Shown here in pieces: positions 17,365-25,424 of a stretch of 64,000 bases of DNA. This DNA comes from Dongia sedimenti (GTDB lineage Bacteria; Pseudomonadota; Alphaproteobacteria; Dongiales; Dongiaceae), in contig JAUYVI010000005.1 of assembly GCA_030715195.1 (NCBI GenBank), forward strand, positions 496,001-560,000, read 5' to 3'. The translations under genes and the position numbers were made by a program. Within the stretch, counting starts at the first letter, position 1. Each line of letters begins with the position of its first letter. The notes under the pieces were generated by a model. It ran no database searches, was not told the origin of the DNA, and saw nothing but the letters and a program-made list of their open reading frames with translations.

Positions 17365-18129
17365 CTAAGCCGCCTGCTCGCCGCCGCTCTTCTCGACCAG
17401 GCCCTGCTTCGTCGCGGTGACGAGGTCGGCCCAGCGCTGGGTGACCACGCGGCAGAAATCGTTGGCGCGGCGGCCGTATTTCTCGAACTCGCCCTTGGCG
17501 CGGGTGATGGTCTCGGTGGCGCCGGCCTCGCCAAGCTTGTTCTGCAGGACATGGCCGAAATTCTCGACCCAGTGCTTGGCGAGGTCCATCGAGACTTCCC
17601 AATGGCACTGGAAGCCGTAGGCGGTCCTGCCGAAGCGGAAGGCCTGGTTGAGGCAGGTCGTGCCGGTCATCAGCCGTACGCCGCCTTCCGGCAATCCAAA
17701 TGTGTCCTCGTGCCATTGCATGATGCGCTGGCGCGGGGCGAGGCCGGCCAGCAGCGGATCCTCGCGGCCTTCCGGCGTGATCTCGATCGGCAGGAAGCCG
17801 AACTCGAAGGCGTCGTTGACCCGCACCTTCTCGCCGAAGGCCCGGGCCATCAGCTGGCCGCCGAGGCAGAGGCCCAGCAGCGGCTTGGTCTGTTCGTGGA
17901 AAGCGCGCAGCAGATCGAGCATCGGCAGGAAGGCCGGGAAGCGCGCGTCGTCATGGGCGTGCTGCGGCCCGCCGAGGATGACGGCGCCGTCGAAGCCGTC
18001 GGGCGTCGACGGCAGCTTGTCGCCGCCATGCGGCAGCAGGGTCGTGAGCTTGGCGCCGGCCGCCTGCAGATAATCGCCCAGCAGCGAGATCGGCGAATGG
18101 GCGTCGTTCTGAATGACCAGGACCTGCAT
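17365..18129 (-). CDS. Free-standing class I glutamine amidotransferase (GMP-synthase-like glutaminase)
   Basis: A 254-residue single-domain protein that should hydrolyse glutamine or a gamma-glutamyl compound. The class I triad is intact: Cys88 in LLGLCLGGQLMA, His176 and Glu178 in FQCHWEV. The oxyanion-type ILGGPQHAHD segment is also present. I choose the ATG at 18129 (MQVLVIQ) because AAGGA lies 9 bases upstream; an ATG 9 bases earlier is too close to it. Similar stand-alone proteins include gamma-glutamyl hydrolases such as PuuD-like enzymes, so ammonia donation is not certain. What makes it notable is the context: it follows two ATP-pyrophosphatase proteins on the same strand that lack a working glutaminase (117-base gap). 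Confidence 0.82.
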   Translation of the reverse strand: MQVLVIQNDAHSPISLLGDYLQAAGAKLTTLLPHGGDKLPSTPDGFDGAVILGGPQHAHDDARFPAFLPMLDLLRAFHEQTKPLLGLCLGGQLMARAFGEKVRVNDAFEFGFLPIEITPEGREDPLLAGLAPRQRIMQWHEDTFGLPEGGVRLMTGTTCLNQAFRFGRTAYGFQCHWEVSMDLAKHWVENFGHVLQNKLGEAGATETITRAKGEFEKYGRRANDFCRVVTQRWADLVTATKQGLVEKSGGEQAA

Positions 18130-18246
18130 CGTATCCATTCCTTGCGCGGCCGTGCCGCCGCACCCCTTGTCATCGATGGCGGGAAATATGCGGCGATCGG
18201 GCGCCGGAATCAACCGCCTGGCCCGAGGCTGGCCCAGCCCGCGCCC

Positions 18247-19884
18247 CTAGGGCAGCATCGCGCCGAACAGCTGAACGGCACCGAGCAACGGCGCCAGGAC
18301 CTCGGATTTGAGCGGTCGCGCTGGAACCAGCGCCGGGTCGGGCGCCGCTTCCGCGATGGTGTAACGCTTGATCATCTCTCCCATCGACCAGTGAAGCGCC
18401 CGCACGGCCTCGGGCGTGTCCAGGTTCTGCGTGTCGAGGATATGGAGGGCCTTGTCCAGCCGCGGCTCCAGGCCGAGCCGGCGCGCCGGATGGAGCCGCT
18501 TCTCGGCCACCCGCACCCAATCGACCAGAATCGCAATCGCCTGGTTCCGGCGCAGCCGCAGCCGCGCACCGAACCTGGGGCGCCATTCCACGGCGAAGGC
18601 TTCGAGCGCCCGGCGGCTGGAGCCGGTCAGTCGCTCGTGCATGCCCGGCAGGAAACCGAAGAAGCTGATCGAGGTCGCCTTCTTCGCCTGGCCGAAGGCG
18701 TCGCGCGGAACGCCGGCCTCCTCCAGGATGCGGCGCGGGATCGGCCGGTCGTAATCGCCGCCGATCGACCAGGGCGCCATCTCCGGCGCATTGGAAATGG
18801 CGACGACGTCGTGATGGCGGAGCGCGCCCACATAGGGCAGCGGCAGATGGATGAAATCGAGCCGGCGCCGGTACTCGCCCAGCGAGCCGCCGTCGAGATC
18901 GCCGCGCTTGATGACGTCGCTCGGCACCTTGTGCTTGTCCCACATCGTGTCGCCATGGCAGCCGGTGAACAGCACGCAGTGCCTCATCTTGGGCTCGAAG
19001 GCGAGATAGTTGACGTCGGTGCCTTCCAGTCCATGGCAGAGGAACTCGGCCTCGGGCGCGACCAGCCCCTGCCGCTCCAGATAGGCGCCGCGATCGATCA
19101 CCGTCACCGCCATGTCCAGCGCCTTGGCGATCTCCACGCCGCTGTCGGAATCGACGACGCCGAAGGCGCGGCGCGCGGTACCATGGGTGACCGCCTCGCG
19201 ACAGCCGGCCTCCCGCGCCAAGGCGGCGCAGGCCGGCGAATCGTAGCCCTGGGAAATGGTCGCCAGCGGCCGATAAGGATTGGGCCGCAGCGGATCGGCG
19301 GCATTGTCGAGCACGGCTTCGACCACCGCCGCGAGATAGGCGCGGTAATCCGCGAAAGCCGCGAAGCCCGGCGCACGCGGTTTCGGCGCCACGGTGACCG
19401 CGAGGTCCGCGCCGATCGCGAGGTTTTCATAGTAGTAGCCGCGGATCTCCGTGCAGCGCCGCGACGGGAAACGGATCGGCGAATGCGCGAGCCCGCCGAG
19501 GATGTCGAAGAACACCCGGTGATAGTCGAGGAAGGTCGGGTCGAGCCCGTCGCCGCGATGCGCCAGCAGGAAGGGCAGGGCGTTGCTGATGAAGAGCTTC
19601 GTGCCGTCGCGGCAGGTGAACAGGGATTCCAGCGTGTGGCTGGGCGGGACGATGGTCCAGCCGGCTTCGGTGCGGACACCGCCGCTGCCGAAGGCTTCCG
19701 GCTTTTCGGCGAAATCCATGGCGGCCAGGGCACCCGGCCATGCCCCTTCGAAGAAGGCGCCCTCCGACAGGATCACGCTGCTGCCGCAAAACAGCCGATG
19801 CCGTTCCGGCGCCCCGTCGAGCTCCAGCAGCCAGGCGAGCGGCGGCAGGGTCTCTCGCACCGTTACATTGAGCTTCACGTCCAT
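18247..19884 (-). CDS. Asparagine-synthetase-like ATP-pyrophosphatase protein, paralog 1
   Basis: A 545-residue cytosolic protein. Residues about 1-170 resemble a degenerate class II glutaminase domain (CRDGTKLFISNALPFLLA and LDPTFLDYHRVFF mimic the second half of that fold), but the N-terminal Cys2 nucleophile is missing; the protein starts MDVKLNV. The ATP-pyrophosphatase part begins at about 200 with a modified PP-loop SQGYDSP (211-217) where asparagine synthetases have SGGLDSS. Further conserved blocks are FLCHGLEGTDV, TGCHGDTMWDKHK (307-319) and YDRPIPRRI...QAKKAT (378-403). It probably activates a carboxylate or carbonyl with ATP. Substrate unknown. It is followed by the class I glutaminase and preceded by a diverged copy of itself. 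Confidence 0.75.
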   Translation of the reverse strand: MDVKLNVTVRETLPPLAWLLELDGAPERHRLFCGSSVILSEGAFFEGAWPGALAAMDFAEKPEAFGSGGVRTEAGWTIVPPSHTLESLFTCRDGTKLFISNALPFLLAHRGDGLDPTFLDYHRVFFDILGGLAHSPIRFPSRRCTEIRGYYYENLAIGADLAVTVAPKPRAPGFAAFADYRAYLAAVVEAVLDNAADPLRPNPYRPLATISQGYDSPACAALAREAGCREAVTHGTARRAFGVVDSDSGVEIAKALDMAVTVIDRGAYLERQGLVAPEAEFLCHGLEGTDVNYLAFEPKMRHCVLFTGCHGDTMWDKHKVPSDVIKRGDLDGGSLGEYRRRLDFIHLPLPYVGALRHHDVVAISNAPEMAPWSIGGDYDRPIPRRILEEAGVPRDAFGQAKKATSISFFGFLPGMHERLTGSSRRALEAFAVEWRPRFGARLRLRRNQAIAILVDWVRVAEKRLHPARRLGLEPRLDKALHILDTQNLDTPEAVRALHWSMGEMIKRYTIAEAAPDPALVPARPLKSEVLAPLLGAVQLFGAMLP

Positions 19885-19932
19885 CCCCCAGCCACCGCGA
19901 TCGTCGTTCCAATGTTTGAGGTGGTGCCGCCG

Positions 19933-21543
19933 TCAAACCGCCAAGCTCTCCGCTGCCTCCAGTGTCGTCATAGCGGAGGGTTCGGCGCCGACGAACTCGT
20001 GCTCCGGAGCTTGATCGACCGCGGCATAGCGGGTGACGATTGTCGACATCGCCCAATGCAGCATCATAACGGTCGCCGGCGTGTCGAGGGTGGCGAGATC
20101 GAGGCTGCTCAGCACCGGTTCGAGATGTTTTTCGATCCCGAGCCGGATCCCGAGTCGGGTCTTCTTCAGCGCCAGCCGCGTGAGATCGACGCCCCGGGCA
20201 ACCAGGGCATTCACTGCCAGCCGGAGCCGCTGCGCCGGCCGCAGCCGCCAGCCGGCGGCGAACGTCCGCAACGCGGCGCGCGTGCTGCGGGCGAGCCGTT
20301 CATCCAGGCCGATATTGAGGTCGAAGAACAGCACGGTAACGGCTTTCTTCGCCACCCCGAAGGCCTGGCGCGGCACGCCGGCCTGCTCGGCGATGCGCCG
20401 CGGAATCGGCCGGTCGTAACCGTTGCCGAGGGCGAAGGGCCGCATCGGCGCGGATTCCGCGACCGCCAGGATCTCGGCATGGCGCAGCACGCCGATGAAG
20501 GGCACGGGGATATGGAAGAAGTCGACGCGCCGGCGGAACTCGCCCATCGAGGCGCCGGACGTGTCGCCGCGATCGATGACCGCGTTGGCGGGCTTGTGCA
20601 GATCCCAGACCGTATCGCCGTGGAAGCCGCTGAACAGCACGCGGTGCGGCAGCAGCGCTTCGAAGGAGAGGAAATGCACGTCGCCGCCCTCGAGGCCGTG
20701 GCAGAGGAACTCCGCCTCCGGCGCCTCGACGTTTTCGCGCTGCAGATAGGCGTCGCGATCGATCACCGTCGCCTTCATGCCGAGCGCCGCGGCGACCGCT
20801 TCGCCGCTGTCCGGATCGCGCACGCCGAAGGCGCGTCGGGCGAAGCCGTGGGTGATCACCTCGGTGCAGCCGGCCTCGCGGGCGATCGCGCAGGCGGCCG
20901 GAGAATCGTAGCCCTGCGAGGCCGTGGCGAGCGGCCGATAGGGTCGCGCGCGCGCCGGATCGGCGGCGTTGCGCAGCGCGCCGTCCACCGTCGACCGCAG
21001 GTAGTCGCGATACGATTCGAAGCTGTCGAAGGCCGGCGCCGCGGGCTTCGCGATTGCGGTCGGCGTGAGATCGGGGCCGATGTGGAAATTGTGATAGTAA
21101 TGGACCGCGATCTCCGCGCCCTTGCGCGAGGGAATGCGGATCGGTGCCGCCGCCAGGCCCTTCAGCACCTGATAGAGCCGGCTGTGATAGGCGAGGAAGC
21201 CGGGATCCAACCCGTCGTCGCGGTGTGCCAGCAGGAAGGGCAGCGCGTTGCTGACCAGCAGCCGCGTGCCGTCGCGGACCGAGAAGAGCGGCTCGAGCGT
21301 ATGGCTCGGCGGCACCACGATCCAGGCATCGCCGGTGAAGGTGGCGCCGCTGCCGAACACCTCGGCCGCGGACGCGAAGTCCATCGCCGCGAGCTCGCCC
21401 GGCCAGGCGCCTTCGAAGAATCCGGATGCGCCGATGACGACCGACGGTCCGCAATGCAGCCGGTAATTTTGCGGCGTGCCGTCGATCTCCAGCAACCAGG
21501 CCAGAGGCGGTAGATGCGGCCTCACGCGGTGGCGCAGAGTCAT
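19933..21543 (-). CDS. Asparagine-synthetase-like ATP-pyrophosphatase protein, paralog 2
   Basis: A 536-residue protein clearly homologous over its full length to the next gene downstream: shared LPPLAWLLE, FFEGAWPG, VPPSHTLE, RDGT, SNALPFLLAHR, the PP-loop SQGYDSP (209-215), CHGLEG, HGDT.WD.HK and YDRPIPRRI blocks, with the remainder strongly diverged. It likewise lacks a Cys2 nucleophile (start MTLRHRV). The ATG at 21543 is chosen over a longer frame to 21621 because homology to the paralog begins there; no strong ribosome binding site is visible. It is 48 bases upstream of paralog 1 on the same strand, so probably co-transcribed. Two diverged copies suggest either two substrates or a hetero-oligomer. 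Confidence 0.74.
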   Translation of the reverse strand: MTLRHRVRPHLPPLAWLLEIDGTPQNYRLHCGPSVVIGASGFFEGAWPGELAAMDFASAAEVFGSGATFTGDAWIVVPPSHTLEPLFSVRDGTRLLVSNALPFLLAHRDDGLDPGFLAYHSRLYQVLKGLAAAPIRIPSRKGAEIAVHYYHNFHIGPDLTPTAIAKPAAPAFDSFESYRDYLRSTVDGALRNAADPARARPYRPLATASQGYDSPAACAIAREAGCTEVITHGFARRAFGVRDPDSGEAVAAALGMKATVIDRDAYLQRENVEAPEAEFLCHGLEGGDVHFLSFEALLPHRVLFSGFHGDTVWDLHKPANAVIDRGDTSGASMGEFRRRVDFFHIPVPFIGVLRHAEILAVAESAPMRPFALGNGYDRPIPRRIAEQAGVPRQAFGVAKKAVTVLFFDLNIGLDERLARSTRAALRTFAAGWRLRPAQRLRLAVNALVARGVDLTRLALKKTRLGIRLGIEKHLEPVLSSLDLATLDTPATVMMLHWAMSTIVTRYAAVDQAPEHEFVGAEPSAMTTLEAAESLAV

Positions 21544-21646
21544 CGTTTTACCGTCGCCACGCGACTTTAGAGATTGTCCCCCGCGGACTTTCCACATTCC
21601 GGCGCCGGCGCACAAGCGCAAAGCGCTGGCGCCCGCCGCGTTTACC

Positions 21647-22546
21647 TTAATGCGCCAGGTGGCGCCGCGGCAGGTAGCGCCGCACCAGGCCGCCGCGCTG
21701 CCCGAAGGCGAGCGAGGCGATGTAGAAGAAGCCGGCGACCAGCACGATGGCGGGGCCCGAAGGCGCGTTGACGTGATAGGACAGCACCAGGCCGAGCAGC
21801 GATGCCGCCATGGCGATGCCGCTGGTGGTCAGCATCAGCCCGCCGACGCTGCCGGCCCAGAGCCGCGCCGCCGCGGCCGGCAGCAGCAGCAATCCGACCG
21901 ACATCAAGGTGCCGAGCGCCTGCATGCCGGCGACCAGGTTCACGACGACCAGCACCAGGAAGACCAGATGCGCCACCGCGCCCGGTCCCCCAATGGCGCT
22001 GCCGGAGCGGCCGCCGGCGGCGACCCGCAGGAAGCCGGGATCGAAGCACTCGACGACCAGCGGCCGATAGATCACCGCGAAGGCGAACAGGGTCAGGGTC
22101 GCGGCGCCCGCGACCAGCAGCAGCGAGCGGTCATCGACGCCGAGCAGCGAGCCGAACAGGATGTGCATCAGATCGACATTGCTGCCATGGAGCGAGATGA
22201 TCAGCACGCCGCTCGCGATCGAGATCAGATAGAAGCCGGCGAGGCTGGTATCCTCCTTCAGCGGAGTCACCCGGCTGACCACGCCGGCCAGCAGCGCGAC
22301 AGCCAGGCTGGCGACCAGTCCGCCCAGCGCCATCGACCAGAGATCGAGGCCGAAGAACAGGAAGCCGAGCGCCACGCCCGGCAGCACCGCATGGCTCATC
22401 GCATCGCCCATCAGGCTCATGCGCCGCAGCACCAGGAAGGATCCGATCGGCCCGGCCGAAAGCGAGATCGCGATGCAGGCGATCAGCGCCCGGCGCATGA
22501 AGGCAAACTCGCTGAACGGCGCGATCAGGAGATCGTGGAGCGCCAT
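21647..22546 (-). CDS. aztB: Zinc ABC transporter permease, AztB type
   Basis: Inner-membrane permease (299 residues, about eight helices) of the ABC-3 family that imports zinc or manganese. It begins MALHDLLIAPFSEFAFMRRAL and contains the family block LVLRRMSLMGDAMSHAVLPGVALGFL, followed by the SLHGSNVDLMHILFGSLLGVDD loop typical of AztB-type sequences. It starts 6 bases after the ATPase stop, so the two genes are one transcription unit. The binding protein (aztC) and chaperone (aztD) usually found with this type are not in the window. Confidence 0.85.
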   Translation of the reverse strand: MALHDLLIAPFSEFAFMRRALIACIAISLSAGPIGSFLVLRRMSLMGDAMSHAVLPGVALGFLFFGLDLWSMALGGLVASLAVALLAGVVSRVTPLKEDTSLAGFYLISIASGVLIISLHGSNVDLMHILFGSLLGVDDRSLLLVAGAATLTLFAFAVIYRPLVVECFDPGFLRVAAGGRSGSAIGGPGAVAHLVFLVLVVVNLVAGMQALGTLMSVGLLLLPAAAARLWAGSVGGLMLTTSGIAMAASLLGLVLSYHVNAPSGPAIVLVAGFFYIASLAFGQRGGLVRRYLPRRHLAH

Positions 22547-22552
22547 GGATCT

Positions 22553-23350
22553 CTACGCCGGCACTTCGCAGACCGGCGCGTTCTCCAGCCAGCCCTCGGC
22601 CAGCGCCCGGGCGCGGGCGAGATGGGCGTCGTCGAGCACGTCGCGCGCGGCACCCCAGGCGATCGGCTCGCGGGCGATCAGCAGCGCTTCCGGAAACGCG
22701 CGGCGCGCCATGTCGAGATCGTGGATCGCGGCGACCACGGTGCGGCCTTCGACCGACCAGCCCACGACCAGCCGCAGCAGGTCCTCGGTGGTACGCTGGT
22801 CGATCGCGTTGAACGGTTCGTCGAGCAGAATGATCGGCGCATCCTCGACGATCAGGCGCGCGAACAGGAGACGCTGGAACTGGCCGACCGAGAGCGCCTC
22901 GATCGGGCGCTGCTCCAGGCCCTGCAGGCCGACCGCGGCGAGCGCCGCGAGACTTTGCTTTCGATGCGCAGCGGTCAAGCGGCCGAACGCGCCGGCGCGG
23001 CGCCAATGGCCGAGATCGGCGACGTCGAGCACCTTCAGCGGAAAGCCGCGATCGACCTCGACCACCTGCGGCAGATAGGCGATTGCGCGCTTGCGGTCGG
23101 CGGCGAAGTCGACATGGCCGGAGGCGATCGGCGCGAGACCGACGATGGCTTTGAGGAGCGAACTCTTGCCGCCGCCGTTCGGGCCGCAGAGCGCGGTCAG
23201 GCTGCCTTCGCGAAACTGGCCGGTCAGATGATGCACGGCCGGATGCCGGTTATAGGCGACGGTCAGATTGCAGACCGAGATCGCCGCCGGGCCTTCCGCC
23301 GCGACATGCATGGGCGCCGGATGGACATGCTTCAGATGGGCGACATTCAT
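22553..23350 (-). CDS. aztA: Zinc ABC transporter ATP-binding protein, AztA type
   Basis: A 265-residue ATPase with Walker A GPNGGGKSS, Walker B IILLDEPFNAID, the H-loop AAIHDLD and a variant signature LSVGQFQR in place of LSGGQ. The segment LTVAYNRHPAVHHLTG before the Walker A is characteristic of AztA-type proteins. The N-terminus carries a His-rich tail (His5, 8, 10 and 15), which might bind metal. The start ATG at 23350 overlaps the stop of an upstream 38-codon ORF (TGATG), implying coupled translation. A Zur-like palindrome lies 137 bases upstream of this start. Confidence 0.87.
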   Translation of the reverse strand: MNVAHLKHVHPAPMHVAAEGPAAISVCNLTVAYNRHPAVHHLTGQFREGSLTALCGPNGGGKSSLLKAIVGLAPIASGHVDFAADRKRAIAYLPQVVEVDRGFPLKVLDVADLGHWRRAGAFGRLTAAHRKQSLAALAAVGLQGLEQRPIEALSVGQFQRLLFARLIVEDAPIILLDEPFNAIDQRTTEDLLRLVVGWSVEGRTVVAAIHDLDMARRAFPEALLIAREPIAWGAARDVLDDAHLARARALAEGWLENAPVCEVPA

Positions 23351-23466
23351 CAAAGTGCCCACTGCACGGCGGCCCACAACAGCAGCGCCGCCACGGCGGC
23401 GCCCGCCAGGCGGATCGGCATGCTGGCGGACAGCAGGGTCTTCGGGGCGGCTACGGCGTCGCGCAT
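23350..23466 (-). CDS. Putative 38-residue single-pass membrane peptide overlapping aztA
   Basis: From the ATG at 23466 a short frame reads MRDAVAAPKTLLSASMPIRL followed by a hydrophobic helix AGAAVAALLLWAAVQWAL and ends in TGA, whose A is the first base of the aztA ATG. It fills nearly all the space between the Zur-like operator (21 bases upstream) and aztA. A weak GGATTGAG precedes the start. Composition and placement support a real translated leader or small membrane protein, but a chance ORF is possible. I do not recognise it. Confidence 0.45.
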   Translation of the reverse strand: MRDAVAAPKTLLSASMPIRLAGAAVAALLLWAAVQWAL

Positions 23467-23486
23467 GGGCTCAATCCGGCGGATGA

Positions 23487-23505
23487 TTTGTTATAACATA
23501 ACAAA
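23487..23505. promoter_or_regulatory. Zur-like palindromic operator of the zinc transporter operon
   Basis: TTTGTTATAACATAACAAA has perfect 8-bp arms (TTTGTTAT and ATAACAAA) around AAC, and stands out as AT-rich in GC-rich DNA. GTTAT-N3-ATAAC palindromes are typical Fur-superfamily (Zur) sites in Alphaproteobacteria, and the site directly precedes the aztAB operon. Repression by zinc-loaded Zur is therefore the natural reading, inferred and not proven. Confidence 0.72.
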
Positions 23506-23540
23506 CAGACCCCGCCTGTCCAGGCGGAAGTGGCGGGCTT

Positions 23541-24473
23541 TCAGCCGCCGCAGGCCGCCATCGGCGGCAGCGCAGCCGGCATGGCATCCGCCGGTGGGCC
23601 GGGTGGCAATCCGGCCAGGAAATCCAGCACCGCGCGCTCGGCCTCCGGGGTCTGCACGTCGTTGTGGCCGACCCCTTCGACGGTCAGCCAGGTCTTCGGC
23701 TCCGATGCCGCCGCGAAGAGTTCTTGGCCCAGACGGATCGGGATCAGCGCGTCGTCGGCGCCGTGGAAGATGAAGAGCGGCGCCTTGCTGCGCGCGATCT
23801 TCGACAGGGAATCGAAGCGATCGCGCACCAGCCAGCGCGCCGGCAGATACCAGAATGCCTCCGCCGCCACGTCGGGCATCGACGTGTAGGGCGAACGCAG
23901 GATCATCGCGCCCACGGCATACTCGGCGGCCATCGCGACGGCGACCCCGGTGCCGAGCGATTCCCCGAACAGCACGATGCCGCGATCGGCAATGTCCTGG
24001 CTCTGCAGGAAGGCGAAGCCGGCGCGCGCATCATCCATGAGCCCGGCCTCGCTCGGGCTGCCGGGATTGCCGCCATAGCCGCGATACTCAAGCGCCAGCA
24101 CGCCATAGCCGGCATCGATCAAGAAGCGTGCGAAGGGCAGGTGATTGCCGATATCCCCGGCATTGCCGTGCAGGAACAGCACGGTCCGCGCATCGGGGCG
24201 CGCGGCGCGAAAATACCAGGCGCGCAAGTTCAAGCCGTCGGCGGTGGCGAGGCAGACGATCTCGCGCCGCTGGACCAGGCTGGCATCGTTCAGCATCGGC
24301 GGCGCGGTGGTGCGGTGGAACAGCAGCTCGCGCTGCATGAAGAACAGGATCGCGACCACCATCAGGTAGACGATGACCGCACCCTTCAGCGTGGCCAGCA
24401 CGACGCGCTTGATGGACCGGATCAACTCTGCCTGAAACCCTTGTGTGGAGCGGCTTCCAGCACTGTAGCCCAA
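23541..24473 (-). CDS. Membrane-anchored alpha/beta hydrolase (BEM46/ABHD13-like)
   Basis: A 310-residue serine hydrolase. A hydrophobic anchor lies at about 28-47 (GAVIVYLMVVAILFFMQ), then the hydrolase fold: oxyanion segment LFLHGNAGDIGNH, nucleophile elbow FGESLGTG, acid Asp in FHGADDALIP and the terminal His in VGHNDV. The C-terminus is an odd Pro/Gly/Ala-rich tail ending ACGG. The listed start is a TTG; another TTG at 24425 is equally possible because no ATG lies before the membrane anchor. Substrate unknown. Divergent from the zinc operon side and downstream of a strong hairpin. Confidence 0.85.
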   Translation of the reverse strand: MGYSAGSRSTQGFQAELIRSIKRVVLATLKGAVIVYLMVVAILFFMQRELLFHRTTAPPMLNDASLVQRREIVCLATADGLNLRAWYFRAARPDARTVLFLHGNAGDIGNHLPFARFLIDAGYGVLALEYRGYGGNPGSPSEAGLMDDARAGFAFLQSQDIADRGIVLFGESLGTGVAVAMAAEYAVGAMILRSPYTSMPDVAAEAFWYLPARWLVRDRFDSLSKIARSKAPLFIFHGADDALIPIRLGQELFAAASEPKTWLTVEGVGHNDVQTPEAERAVLDFLAGLPPGPPADAMPAALPPMAACGG

Positions 24474-24480
24474 AGGGAAA

Positions 24481-24503
24481 CCGCCGGGCCAGGGGCCCGG
24501 CGG
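24481..24503 (-). terminator. Intrinsic terminator of the M48-like protease gene
   Basis: Arms CCGCCGGGCC and GGCCCGGCGG with a 3-base loop. Read on the minus strand the stem is followed by TTTCCCTTT, so it can end transcription coming from the gene at 24537-25334. A second hairpin (TCCGCGG and CCGCGGA, 24512-24532) lies just before it. Confidence 0.6.
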
Positions 24504-24536
24504 CCAGCTTCCGCGGAGGAGAGCCGCGGAGTGAAC

Positions 24537-25334
24537 TTATCGTCCGTAGCGGTAGAGCTCGGTGCCGTGTGCTTCCAGCCAGTCGCGCGCCAGGTTGATC
24601 GAGCGCGGCGCCAACTCGCGGCAGAGCTTCCAGAACTTGGGGCTGTGATTCATCTCTTTAAGATGCGCGACCTCGTGGCCGACCACGTAGTCGAGCACAT
24701 ACTTGGGCGCCAGGATCAGGCGCCAGGAGAAGGCGAGCTCGCCCTCGTCGGTGCAGCTGCCCCAGCGGCTCTTGGTGTCGCGGATGCTGATCTTGGTGAT
24801 CTTCTTGCCGATGGCCTCGGCCTTGTCGCGGGCGCGGGTCTCGATCTCGCGCTTGGCCTCCGCCTTCAGCCACTCGTGGACGCGGCGCGGCAAGTGCTCT
24901 TCGTATCCGGCGACGTTGATCTCGCCCTCTTCGCACCAGACGACGCCGCGCGCGGTCGCGCGATGGCGGATGCGATGCGGCTCGCCGAGGAAGGGAACGA
25001 CGGCGCCGTTGCGGAACGGAATCGGCTCGGCCAACTGGTCGAGGCGCTCGGCGATCCAATCCTTGTTGCTTAACGCAAATCGCTTGCCTTCTTGTCGCGA
25101 AGTGCGTTTCGGCAGGACGATCACGACGCTCGCCGCACCGTAGTCGAGACGCATGATGATGCGGCGCGCGCGGCGATTCTCGCGGAACACCAGCGGCACT
25201 TTCCGCTCATCGAAATTCAGCATCGTCATGTCGGAAATTTCGCCGATCCGACGGCGCGCCCGCGCCTTCGCGGCGGCACTTTTCCCGGCGCCCCGAACTT
25301 CAAAATCTTTGCGCTTTTTCAGTGTGTTCGGCAT
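24537..25334 (-). CDS. YgjP-like zinc metalloprotease (M48/DUF45)
   Basis: A 265-residue cytosolic protein. The zinc-binding HEVAH motif lies in LDYVVGHEVAHLKEMNHSPKFWKL, and the later His of NHSPKFW is the usual third ligand of this SprT/YgjP-type family. Upstream, IRDTKSRWGSCTDEGELAFSWRLILAP is the other conserved block. Family members are poorly characterised; a protein-cleaving role is inferred from the zinc motif. It begins with a Lys/Arg-rich tail of about 35 residues. No clear operon partners. Confidence 0.85.
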   Translation of the reverse strand: MPNTLKKRKDFEVRGAGKSAAAKARARRRIGEISDMTMLNFDERKVPLVFRENRRARRIIMRLDYGAASVVIVLPKRTSRQEGKRFALSNKDWIAERLDQLAEPIPFRNGAVVPFLGEPHRIRHRATARGVVWCEEGEINVAGYEEHLPRRVHEWLKAEAKREIETRARDKAEAIGKKITKISIRDTKSRWGSCTDEGELAFSWRLILAPKYVLDYVVGHEVAHLKEMNHSPKFWKLCRELAPRSINLARDWLEAHGTELYRYGR

Positions 25335-25424
25335 TTCCGCAGCAGGCTGGAGGAGGGTCGGCTGCGGCTAGTCTAACCCCCTTCGCGCGGGGCGCAATCA
25401 CTTACGCCTTTTTTCCATGCATGG

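Noticed and set aside
17551..21513. 1320-codon plus-strand open frame
   Set aside because: It is the antisense shadow of the two tandem ATP-pyrophosphatase genes and the amidotransferase; the minus-strand frames carry catalytic motifs and two-way homology, while the plus-strand translation is low-complexity. Its internal repeat is simply the paralogy of the genes beneath.
18247..21543. Recent tandem duplication or assembly artefact of the ATP-pyrophosphatase genes
   Set aside because: The copies are strongly diverged outside conserved blocks and differ in length, so this is an old duplication and not a sequencing or assembly repeat.
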